This document shows, piece by piece, positions 1-8,988 of a stretch of DNA of 17,291 nt. The stretch spans positions 1-17,291 of the forward strand of contig WOGZ01000527.1 in the NCBI GenBank assembly GCA_009733775.1. Reading direction: 5' to 3'. The position numbers and the translations under genes were made by a program. The stretch comes from Alectoria sarmentosa (Eukaryota > Ascomycota > Lecanoromycetes > Lecanorales > Parmeliaceae). The notes beneath the pieces were generated by a model. It saw nothing but the letters and a program-made list of their open reading frames with translations, did no database searches and was not told the DNA's origin. Position 1 is the first letter of the stretch; every line of letters begins with the position of its first letter.

Positions 1-16
1 TTTTTCTATTGCGATA

Positions 17-112
17 CTCTTCGAGGCGCTCTTTCGGGGGCTTTTTGAGGGGCTTTTTTGAGGACTTCTTCGGAGGACTCTTTGGGGGACTCTTCGAGAG
101 GTTCTTTAAGGA
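17..112. repeat. Degenerate 12-bp tandem repeat, about 8 units
   Basis: Eight consecutive units start with CT or TT runs and end in GGGG/GAGG-like purines (starts at 17, 29, 41, 53, 65, 78, 90 and 102). All are 12 bp except one of 13 bp and a last one of 11 bp. A 12-bp unit would encode a Leu-Phe-Glu-Gly-like tetrapeptide, but the fourth unit brings an in-frame TGA and the 13-bp unit shifts frame, so this is not an open coding repeat. The array may start before the window. No function is inferred. Confidence 0.7.
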
Positions 113-142
113 CGATAAAATGCTTCGCGATTACATATTTTA

Positions 143-168
143 GGGTAAATTTTGAGGGTAAATTTTGA
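143..168. repeat. Two exact 13-bp tandem copies
   Basis: The 13-mer GGGTAAATTTTGA occurs twice back to back (143-155 and 156-168) and is followed by related GGGGTA-containing sequence. It belongs to the cluster of short repeats at the left end of the window. Confidence 0.75.
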
Positions 169-179
169 GATAGGGGTAT

Positions 180-231
180 CTCGGGGTAAAGGTACCCCGA
201 GGTAAGATGCTTCGGGGTAGAATGCTTCGGG
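180..231. repeat. Short inverted repeat plus repeated ATGCTTCG motif
   Basis: CTCGGGGTA (180-188) pairs perfectly with TACCCCGAG (193-201) around a 4-nt loop. Next to it the octamer ATGCTTCG occurs at 207-214 and 222-229, and also at 120-127. These look like pieces of a local low-complexity array rather than a regulatory site. No T-run follows the hairpin. Confidence 0.5.
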
Positions 232-243
232 AAAAAAAAAATT

Positions 244-320
244 GAAATCCGAAATCTGAAATCCGAAATCTAAAATCCGAAATCTGAAATCTGAAATTTG
301 AAATCTGAAAAATGAAAATC
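244..320. repeat. 7-bp minisatellite, GAAATCY unit, 11 copies
   Basis: Eleven consecutive 7-bp units of the form GAAATCC or GAAATCT run from 244 to 320, with single-base variants in the fifth, eighth, tenth and eleventh units. It follows an A-run at 232-241. Read on the minus strand it gives an artificial Phe/Ile/Ser/Asp-rich peptide with no other support, so I treat it as a simple repeat. Confidence 0.85.
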
Positions 321-877
321 AAAAAAGTTTTGTCGTTTGATTTTTGAAGTTGCGAAAACTTTAAATCAGCCTTATAAGGTTGAATGTTAAATCTTATCCG
401 AGGGCATTATTCGGGGGCATTTTGAATCATATAGATGAGACATAGCCAAAATTTAAAAAAATTTGAGTCAAAATTTAAAGAATTTGGTGGAAATTTTGAA
501 AAGTTTGATGGTTTTTGGTTTTGTCCTAGTTGTAGCCGTCGTCCGCCGTAGTAACGGGTAATGCTCTGCCCGTCCGTCGCCTCTTACAAAATCAAACATC
601 CCATTTTCGATACCCTCGGAGGAATGAAATACAAAAACATTACATCATTGTACCATCAGGAGTTGAATTAATACGATCAGGACACCTCCCGACCACACTC
701 AGACCAGGTTACTGTGCGCCATTAATTGCGGTAATTTATACCGACTGAGGAATCGTACTTTGTATTGCGCCGAACCTCAAGCTATATCATACCTACTTGT
801 TCTTTCGCTTGATGACCATGTTCTCAACAAGATTATTACTCCCCGAACGCATACAGGGGTGTGAGGCACTTTTCTGA
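321..877. other. Non-coding stretch, no gene seen
   Basis: The first 200 bases are AT-leaning with several near-repeats of AAATTT, and GC rises after about 530. Frames are interrupted by frequent stops on both strands. I see no tRNA-like cloverleaf, no clear promoter and no recognisable protein segment. It may be the far upstream region of the permease gene or decayed repeat DNA. Confidence 0.5.
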
Positions 878-1126
878 TGCACGTTAAACGCTGCAGAAAA
901 CGGACCCGACTGCTGTAATAATTTAGGACGTGAAGGATTTTTTCCAATGCAAATAATCCTGCAGATAACCGTTCCGATTGCTTTGATGTTTCAGGACTCA
1001 TGTAATGGGTGCGGATTCTCTTCGAAGCAGGTCAAAGATACTGCGTTCCAGGCCGATTCTGCAGAAATCAAATTCAAGTACGACACCTCAACTGCTGAGG
1101 ATGCGAAGGATGTCCTTCGATCCTAA
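878..1126 (+). pseudogene. Possible remnant exon with C-x2-C-G motif, ending in TAA
   Basis: A frame stays open from just after a TGA at 875 to the TAA at 1124-1126; its first ATG is at 947, giving 59 residues. Codons at 1001-1015 read Cys-Asn-Gly-Cys-Gly, followed by a charged tail ending in Asp-Val-Leu-Arg-Ser. The C-x2-C-G-phi motif, a basic Val-Lys about nine residues later and a DVLxS-like end faintly recall the zinc-binding half of ZPR1 domains. This is an impression from memory, not an alignment. Plausible fungal splice sites lie inside (a donor near 916, an acceptor CAG ending at 964), so only part may be exon. It stops about 515 bp before the permease start, on the same strand. It may equally be a chance open frame, and no function is claimed. 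Confidence 0.2.
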
Positions 1127-1585
1127 TTCAATTTGCTCATCTGAGAGGGTGTTCTTGTACATGTATCGGAAAGGGATTTAGCCCTCTTAGAAGCCCAAAA
1201 TAAATGCCTTATCATTGCCCTGCTGCACCTGGCTCCAAATGGATGATGGAATGATGCAATAATGCAAGTCCCTGCAGCAAGGAGTGGTTGCAATACAATC
1301 ACGCAAGACCTGGACCCGTGCTGACTGCAGCAAGGCCGCTGATTACCATCGACAATCGAGACTCTCCTCGAGGGGCCCGCAAAATTGTTTCGCGAATCCA
1401 TTAGCTTAGTCGTGCTAATTTGCGCATTTGGCATTTGGCTTTTGGTGCCGTACAACATAATACAAAGGACTGGTGTTGGAATCTTGACCTTCTTCTCATG
1501 CTGATTGTCAATTGCCAATTGACATAGATGAAGAGCCTCTCTTGCCACCTTGGGTCTTCGCGTATTGCCTGGGAGCTTTAGACGC
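1127..1585. other. Intergenic region upstream of the permease
   Basis: No convincing coding region on either strand; the longest minus-strand open frame (1123-1548) has no recognisable motif. An 11-bp direct repeat, CTGCAGCAAGG, occurs at 1272-1282 and 1325-1335. A single GATAA core on the minus strand (1209-1213), with another at 964-968 on the plus strand, would suit the GATA factors that often control fungal nitrogen-source permeases, but such short matches are expected by chance. Confidence 0.4.
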
Positions 1586-1592
1586 TATAAAA
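1586..1592 (+). promoter_or_regulatory. TATA box candidate for the permease gene
   Basis: TATAAAA lies 49 bases before the ATG at 1641. If used, it would give a 5' leader of only about 20-30 nt. The one short upstream open frame (ATG at 1528, TAG after 17 codons) would then fall outside the transcript. Position and sequence are right, but there is no other support. Confidence 0.4.
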
Positions 1593-1640
1593 TTACCGCT
1601 CCTTTTGCAATCCTTCCAGCAGAAATCCTGCGTGTACAAC

Positions 1641-3683
1641 ATGGAAAATGACTATGAGTTGGCGCACAGCCCTGGTGCTATGAAAATGTCCGAGCAGAAC
1701 CATTATGGCCAGCGAGGATCCATCGATCGTGATGAAGCCGACCTTGTGCGCCTTGGTAAAAAGCCAGTCCTGAAGGTGAGCCCGGGTCTCTATCCCGCCA
1801 ATGTCATTTTAACTGACACGTCTTTTCCAGCGCAGATTTGGCTTCATGTCATTACTGGGCTTCAGTTGTACCATTCTCATCACCTGGGAGGGCATATTGA
1901 TGTAGCCCGGGACCGCCCGAGCTCAATCAGACCGAGCTAACGAGAAAAAGCGTTTTCGACATTGGATTTGAGAAGTACGCTGGTCTATATAAAAGGGTAG
2001 CGTCCAATGCATGATGGCTAAGTGCTTAGTGGAGGTCCCGCGGGCCTTGTGTACAGTTTTTTGCTCGTTTGGATTGGGACTGCTTCAGTCTACTCGTGTT
2101 TGAGCGAGCTTGCTTCAATGTATTTCTACATGTCAACATTCTTTGGTGTCTGGACTAAGATATCTTAGGGCTCCTACCGCTGGCGGACAGTATTATTGGG
2201 TCTCAATGCTGGCCCCACCCTCGTCGAGGAAATTTTTCAGCTATGCCACCGGCAAGTAATATACTGCACGCTGATGAATCTCTCTGATTGATCTTAGGAT
2301 GGCTCACGGTGTGGGGCTGGCAGGCAACTCTCGCGTCTGTGTATTACCTCGCTGGAGCCCAGATCCAGGGGTTGATCACTTTGACAACGCCAGCCTACAC
2401 GCCCCATCCATGACACACCGTTCTATTGTTTTGGGCGTCAATGGTATTCACTATACCCATAAACACCATCGTTGGCAACTTCCTACCCAAGTTCGAAGGA
2501 CTAATTCTTATACTCCACATTTTGGGCTTCTTTGCTATTCTCCTTCCCTTGGCGATTTTAGGGTCGCATCAGAACGCTTCCGAGGTCTTCAAAACTTTCC
2601 TGAACACCGGAGATTGGCCTACCCAAGGTCTCTCATTTATGATAGGACTTATTGGGTCTGTCTATACTTTCACTGGTACGTAGCCTATCTGATCTGTCAG
2701 CAGAGCTACCGGTATGCCTGACAATTGGAATAGGTGCAGATGGGGCGATCCATGTATCACTACCCTCGTCCTAAGAGAGCCAGAGCTACTGGTAAGCTGA
2801 CATGACTATAGATGTCTGAAGAAATTCAAAATGCCTCCGTTGTTGTGCCACGTGCAATCATGTTCAGCATCTTCATCAATGGCAGCTTGGCTTTTGGGAT
2901 GTTGATAGCGACGCTTTTCAGCTTGAACAACGTTGAAGCTGCATTGAATACTCCCACCGGATATCCTTACATTGAAATACTGCAGCAATCTACTGGTTCA
3001 ACTGCTGGAGCTACGATATTGGCTTCCATTCTAGTGGTCATGCAATACTGCGCTAATGTGGGACTTCTTGCAGCTGCTTCGCGGATGTGTTGGTCATTCG
3101 CTCGAGACCGCGGTCTACCCGGATGGAAATTTCTGCAGCACGTCAGTATCCCTACCCATCACTCAGATGGTTGTGAAAAACGCTGATGTGCGCAATCTGG
3201 CTCTAGGTCGATGCACGCACTTCTCTTCCCATCCGGTCCATCCTTGTCACCACTTGTGTTTCATTTCTACTTTCACTCATCATCCTCGGATCATCAACCG
3301 CCTTCAACGATCTAGTCTCGCTCTCAGTTTCTGCGCTACAATCCTCATACCTCGTTGCAATTAGTCTCCTACTATATCGACGCTATACCGGAGCAATACT
3401 TCCTTCTGGTCCGTCCGTCGAATCTTACCCGGTAGCCGACATCAAACTCAGATGGGGTCCTTGGCATATACCGGGATACTGGGGTGTCGTGAATAACACA
3501 TTCGCATGCGGTTATTTGGTCGTCGTGGTCTTTTTCAGCTTCTGGCCAACGGAAAAGTCGGTCACAGCAGAAAATATGAATTATGCTGTTTTAGTGACGG
3601 GGGCAATCGTCATCTTCAGCCTGGTCTACTACCACGTATGGGCGAAGAGAGTATATACGGGGCCGGTGATCGAGGTGGCCTGA
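1641..3683 (+). pseudogene. APC-superfamily amino-acid/choline/GABA permease, nine exons, broken by a TGA
   Basis: A plasma-membrane permease of the fungal amino acid/choline transporter family (relatives of GABA and choline permeases) that would import a nitrogenous substrate; which one cannot be told. Exons: 1641-1775, 1831-1901, 1951-1974, 2030-2119, 2169-2251, 2298-2675, 2734-2753, 2812-3141, 3207-3683. Phases agree throughout, giving 535 codons plus TGA, normal for the family. Visible marks are a 45-residue cytosolic tail, ENGGPAG (76-82) after the first membrane segment, ELASMAPTAGGQYYWV (103-118), and MSEEIQNAS (268-276) in the conserved loop; many hydrophobic segments fit a 12-helix fold. 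ATG 1641 is the first in-frame ATG of the open stretch. Codon 173 (2411-2413) is TGA between His-Pro and His-Thr, where relatives usually have Trp, so only 172 residues would be made. Everything else is intact: recent inactivation, readthrough, or a base-call error. Confidence 0.9.
2252..2297 (+). other. GC-AG intron in the permease gene
   Basis: The 46-bp intron starts GCAAGT and ends CTTAG. Using the nearby GTAATA at 2256 instead would break the reading frame. The GC donor gives an exact Thr-Gly-Trp-Leu-Thr join that matches the family, and GCAAGT is the usual strong form of the rare GC donor class. A CTGAT branch-like motif lies inside the intron. The other seven introns have GT donors (GTGAGC, GTAGCC, GTACGC, GTATTT, GTACGT, GTATCA, GTCAGT). 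Confidence 0.8.
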
Positions 3684-4208
3684 ATCACCCAGCACGTAGC
3701 TTTGTGTACAAGTATCTAAAGCTGGAAGATAATTCTTCTGCAAGCAGGTAGGCAGTGGCAATTAGGATTACAAGTCTCTTAGGTCAGGGAGAAGAGCATA
3801 ATCACGTCGTGCCTAGAGGAATAACGTCCACGAAATGTCTCACGAAGCTCAAAGTCGAGGCCTGCTGGACTCGAGAAACAAACAAACAAACAATCTCGAT
3901 TCACAATTGTATGTGCGCACTGTCCGAGCTTTTCGGTCGGTATAGTACCCAGGCTTCTTCTCGATAGCACCTTACTCAGCCGTCTGCTAAAATCCAAGTC
4001 ACTACTGTGGGACTGTGGGTTAGTGAGTCGCATAGGGAGTCAGGGAGCCATGACTCATGGCCGGCCCCCATATGGAATGTGCTAGAACAGCGGTCATAGC
4101 GGGAAACACGTGTCATGATGGAGCGATACATATGCTTGTCCTGCATCGGACAATTATTTTTGTTACGAGCGTACCCTACATGGCATTCCTTTGACACTCT
4201 CTCTTTCA
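3684..4208. other. Non-coding region downstream of the permease, with an (AAAC)n tract
   Basis: Moderate GC and no recognisable gene. Open frames of 60-85 codons on both strands lack any motif and overlap one another. A short AAAC microsatellite (about 4.5 units) lies at 3876-3893. No clear polyadenylation signal for the permease could be singled out. Confidence 0.5.
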
Positions 4209-4486
4209 TGTTGAGCAAACAGGCTACGGAGCGGAATAACTAGTAGCCGAGTAGAAGGAATAGTAGTAGATTGTTACTATGACTATGGTGATGGTCGTGT
4301 CTAAACAGCACGGGGGTGTCAAAAGTCATCGGATTCCGAGGTTTAGCCGGCTAGTGCTGGCTCCCATCAAAACTTGCCTCAGTTCTCAGACGTGTGTCAT
4401 TATAGCCACTCCGTTATACCCTTTCGGGTGATATTCGAGGATTACCCACTCGGAGACTGTGACACGTCTGAACTCAAAACTCAATA
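4209..4486. mobile_element. LTR-like relic with terminal inverted repeats and internal hairpin
   Basis: The stretch begins TGTTGAG and ends CTCAATA, which are inverted ends with one C/T change, like the TG...CA ends of fungal retrotransposon LTRs. Near its right end a 9-bp inverted repeat (CAGACGTGT 4387-4395, ACACGTCTG 4462-4470) encloses a second stem (CTCCG 4409-4413, CGGAG 4451-4455) and a small ACCC/GGGT hairpin (4418-4429). No matching 5-bp target duplication is present (TTTCA on the left, ATACG on the right), so a solo LTR is not proven. It could instead be a MITE-like or structured non-coding segment. Confidence 0.3.
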
Positions 4487-4747
4487 ATACGTCTATTCAT
4501 GTACGATATTTTTTGAAGAATTATTTACAATAAGTGAATTTTCTTTTTTTGCATGTAATATACTCAAAAGAACATTTAATTATCTACTTTTCAACTTTTC
4601 TTTTAAAAAAATAATGTGATTCGTTATTGTATAATTGATTTCTCATGTTGTACGCATCGTTTTAATTTGTTTTGATTGTTTTGAATGTCAAGAAAAAATA
4701 TTACACTGCGCTTCGTGCCAAGATTGCCAAAACAATGCGCTCTGAGC
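4487..4747. other. AT-leaning spacer, no gene seen
   Basis: Composition drops to AT-rich with many A and T runs, but ordinary CA, CT and GC dinucleotides are still present, so it does not show the extreme CpG-only pattern found after 4975. No coding signal is seen apart from frames that run into the minisatellite that follows. Confidence 0.5.
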
Positions 4748-4924
4748 CATCACTGTCCCTTCGCACAGAGCATTCAGTCCCTTCGTACAGGGCATTCAGT
4801 CCCTTCGTACAGGGCATCCAGTCCCTTCGTACAGGGCATCGAATCCCTTCACACAGGGTATCCAGTCCCTTCACACAGGGCATTCAATCCCTTCACACGG
4901 GGCATTCAATCCCTTCGCACAGGG
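4748..4924. repeat. 22-bp minisatellite, about 8 units
   Basis: Units start at 4748 (23 bp), 4771, 4793, 4815, 4837, 4859, 4881 and 4903, with the core CCCTTCGYACAGGGCATYCA and a partial ninth unit at 4925-4932. Units 2 and 3 are identical; the others differ by one to four bases, mostly transitions. Because 22 is not a multiple of 3 and no unit holds a stop, several frames stay open across it, including overlapping frames on both strands. These are a by-product of the repeat, not genes. It is well preserved and GC-richer than its flanks, and stands next to the RIP-like block. Confidence 0.9.
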
Positions 4925-6087
4925 CATTCAATGAGCTTTGAGCTTTGGGCTCTGCGCACTGTATTATCTTTAAAAAAAGGTTTATTGTTCATTTTTTTTT
5001 CTTTATAAAGATCGAGTCATATTATTAAAAAATTTCCGACGTAGATTTTTTAAGCTTAAAAAATAATATCAACGTCGTGATTCGAAAGATATTGAATAAA
5101 TACGAAACTTTCAATTTGCAAATCTCTCAAAACAACGTCAATATATGTTTACGATCAATATTTAAATAATCTCGAAAGATAATGTGATATTAAATATACA
5201 TCGACGCGAGATTTTTTTTTTTAAGATTTGTTTTAATAATGTCATCGTCGTCGTCGTTTGAAAAAAAAAATTACGAGTACAAAATATGTAAACGAACGCG
5301 AAACGATATTATCATCGACGAAAATCTTAAATACACTTTTAATACGTTGTAGATGATATTTAAAATATATAAAAATAAATATTATCGATTAAACATATCA
5401 AAATTCGTAATCGCATTGTATTTTAATTAAATAGAATAAAATTTTGATATTTTTACGATTTATTAAATTTTCGAAAATATAAAATTTTGAATTTAAACGT
5501 TTCTCAATTCGAGCTCGTAAATATTTCGTTTTATATTTAATTCGATATAATATTAATATAATAATTATTTTTAAAAAATAGCTCGAATGTTAAAAAAACG
5601 TTTAAAAATTAAAATAAATTAAAATATTATTATATGAAAGTTAGTGATAAAAGTTTTTATCGACTTTCTTTCGTAATTTTATTAAAAATTTAATTTAATA
5701 CTTTTAAAAAAACATTTTTTTTACAAAATATTAATAAAACGAATTGTCTCTTTATTAATAAAAGTAATATTTTAATAATTAAAACACAATTATATTGCTT
5801 TAATTTGTATATAAAAATAAATGTAATAAAAGTATATAAATTAAATCATAATAATAAATATATTAAAATCTCGCTATTATTTTAAAGAGATTAAAAATCT
5901 TATTATCGTTTTAAAGAAATCAAATTCTTTATTATTATTATTTTTTAATATTTAATTACTTTATTATTAATAATAATAACGTCACGATAGTAAATAAATA
6001 TAAATTTAATAATCGAAACGAAATTAATAAAATATAATATAATTCATTTTTTTTTTAATTATACGATTTTTTTTTTTTTAATATAAG

Positions 6088-6244
6088 TGTTAAAATTAAT
6101 ATAAAGTTTAAAATTATATAAGTGTATATACGAGAATAATAAATTTAAAGAGTTATATATAAAAAAGAGAAACTTATATATAAATCTTTAAATTACGTTA
6201 AAGTCGATAAAGTCGATAAAGTTGAGTAAAATACGCTCGTAACA
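6088..6244. repeat. LTR of element 1, left copy
   Basis: 157 bp, starting TGTTAAAATT and ending ACGCTCGTAACA. It contains a TATATAAAAAA tract near its middle and a doubled GTCGATAAA motif near the end. Compared by eye with the right copy there are about 14 transitions, one transversion and one 9-bp length difference, and every CpG is shared. Confidence 0.75.
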
Positions 6245-8822
6245 TTATTTTCTTCTTCGAGTAACGATAATTCTTATCGTTATAAGTTATAAATCTTTTT
6301 TATCGATAACGTTAATCAAGATTATATATAATTTTTGTATAAAAGAATCGCTATACATATATGCTCGTTGATTGAAAGTATTAATAAAAATAAAGCTTTA
6401 TTAATATTTTAATAACGTTTTTCTTCGACGGCGACGACGATATCAATATCGTATTTGAGACGTTCGTTAATAGTCTCGTCGCGAGTTTAATATTATATCG
6501 TTAAATAATTTTAAAAATGAAGAAGATTAATGTAAAAATGAATAAATAATAATTAAAAACGCAATTTGATGTTTTGATAATATAACGATTATTTAAAATC
6601 TGATATCGCAATTATAAAAAATTTATAAAATAATATAATTTTATTCGTTCGAATAATCTCGAGTCGCGAACGCTAAATTTTATTTAAATATCGTATATAT
6701 TTTAATAATGATTTGAGTAATTTTTTTTATAAAATGTTATATATATAATATCGAACGAGATTATTAACTACGATAGTAAAATTAATCGACGATATAATAT
6801 ACTTTCGAATATCGTTTATATATATATTAATAAAAACGTTATATTTAATAGATTTTATATAACGTTATTGTTAAAAAATAAGTTTTTAAGTAATTATTTT
6901 TAATAATAACGAAATATAAAGCTTAAACGCATTTTTTAAAAGATTTAAAATGAATTAAAATCGCTTAAAAACAACATATTCGAGGTTTTGTCGAGTCGTA
7001 TATTATTTAATATCGTGTTTTTATTATTATTAATATTAACGTATAATAACTATTAAAAATTACGAATTTGAGTTTTTAAAGTTAAATTATATATTATTTT
7101 AACGATATTAAATCTCTTAGCGAAGTTAAATGTTAATAAATTTGATTAATATATAACTTTACTCTTAATTGCGAAGCAATTCTCGCGACTTTGTTAACGA
7201 TTATATTTTTAACGTCGATATTCTTTTAAATTAAAATGAGAAATAATAATGTATTTACTACAATTCTTATTTATAACTTTAAGTTTTGTTAATTGATATT
7301 GTTTAGCAAAGACATTCGTTTTTTTAATAATCTTTTCTTTTATATTAAATCGTTAATAGAAATTTATACGTGTTAAATAATTTTTATGTTGTGTAAATGT
7401 TTCATTTCGTTCGATGTTTATTATCATATATATCTTTTATAATCGTTTAATAATATTATCTTTTAAACATTTTATTAATTAACGTTTTTATAATTAATTA
7501 TCAGCGACATATTTTATAAATCTCGTATAAAATTCAGAAAATAATTGCTTCGCTTTTTGTTTAAATTTTTCACAAATATAAATATTTACTTTTTATAAAA
7601 AATGTAATAATGTTTTATAAAAATCGTTAAGTTGATTTAAAACGTTTTTAATAATAATGTAAAAATTTGCAATAAAATCTCGACGTTTAAATATTATATA
7701 TTTTTTTTTTAAATAAAACGTGATATAACATAATTGATTTAAAATATATTAATAAAATAATAATTTTTGTTTAATTGAAATTTATCTTAAATTCGTAGTT
7801 TTTAATTCTCGAATTTGAATTTATCGATATTATTGAAAATAAGCGAATTTAATAATTTAAAATTAAGTATTAATTTGATTAATAAGAGTGATTTATGTGT
7901 TTTAAAAAATCGATGCGCTTTTAACGTTTAAAGATTTTATAATGAAGGCGAAGGAGAAAATGCAAAATTATCGAATAACTTTTAATTTTGTGATTTCTAA
8001 TTTGTAAATAAAGTTTTCGATTAATTTTATTATTATTAATAAAATCGTTAATAAAGATTTTTAGTAAATAAAAAGCGTTATATTTATAATATGCGCATTT
8101 GCGACGAATTGAAAGACGAGTAATAAGTATATAAGTTTTCGTATATAAGATAAAGCTAGTTACGATATATAAATAATCGTAATTTAAATAAACGATGTTG
8201 TGAAAAAACGTATTTTAATATTAATGTAAATTGTTAAAAAGAATTTATAATATGTTATATAGAAATTTTGATATTTTCGAGTAAAGTGTTAAGAATCTTA
8301 ATAAAAGCGAGCTTTATAAAATTAAAATCGTAAAACGTTTTATTTTTTACGACGAAGGTAAATGTTATTATAATATACGTAATAATTATAATATTAAGAT
8401 TTTAATGTGTTTTCTTTATAAAAACGATAGTAGATTCGTTTTTGAATTAATCAAATCGTCGTAAAAAATGTGTGTGTTTTAAATAATGTTTTTTCGATAA
8501 CATTAAGCTTCGTCGAATGTTAATGAAATAACGATGAATTTAAGCGAATATAATGTTGAGAAATGCGAGCGAAGAAAAGTTTCTTATATTAATATAAAAA
8601 GTTTATTTTTTAATGAAATTAAATGTAATAAAAAACGTAAATATTTTAATATATGTTTTTTCGAATAATGTAAGTTGCGATATAGATTTTTTTTGTGAAG
8701 TGTTTATATAATAGAAAGATTTAACGTATTTTTTATTAAACTCGATCGCTTGCTTCGAGTAGATAATAAAAAACTCGTTAATTTTTTTCGTTAAATAAGT
8801 GTATAAAAAAGACTTATTATAA

Positions 8823-8988
8823 TATCAAAATTAGTATAAAGTTTAAAATTATATAAATGTATATACGAGAATAATAAGTTTAGAAAAATATATATAAAAA
8901 AGAAAAACTTATATATAAATTTTTAAATTACGCTAAAGTCGATAAAGTCGATAAAATAAATAAAGTTAAATAAGATACGCTCGTAACA
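8823..8988. repeat. LTR of element 1, right copy
   Basis: 166 bp, starting TATCAAAATT (a G-to-A change at base 2 and a T/C difference at base 4 relative to the left copy) and ending ACGCTCGTAACA. It has a 9-bp expansion after the doubled GTCGATAAA motif. An AAAAAAG purine run lies shortly before it and could be a worn polypurine tract. Confidence 0.75.

Larger units (their letters stand above)
6088..8988. mobile_element. Decayed LTR retrotransposon remnant 1, about 2.9 kb
   Basis: It is bounded by two direct repeats (6088-6244 and 8823-8988) that have the TG...CA and TGTTA/TAACA inverted ends of LTRs, one of them altered to TATCA. Flanking 5-mers are ATAAG (6083-6087) and ATAAA (8989-8993), a candidate target duplication with one G/A change. 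The internal part of about 2.58 kb is short for an autonomous copia or gypsy element, and no protein motif survives. It is either a non-autonomous element or one that lost sequence. The orientation of the original genes cannot be told. Confidence 0.7.

Noticed and set aside
140..322. 60-codon minus-strand frame rich in Phe, Ile, Ser and Asp
   Set aside because: It is a translation of the 7-bp and 13-bp repeats.
1123..1548. 141-codon frame on the minus strand
   Set aside because: No recognisable domain, odd composition, and it covers the likely promoter of the permease. Length alone is not enough.
1984..1995. TATATAAAAG motif resembling a TATA box
   Set aside because: It lies inside the third intron of the permease gene and has no downstream gene start of its own.
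4672..5008. Overlapping frames of 60-107 codons on both strands across the minisatellite
   Set aside because: The 22-bp unit contains no stop in several frames, so long frames appear automatically. They share no conserved start and the 22-bp period changes frame each unit.
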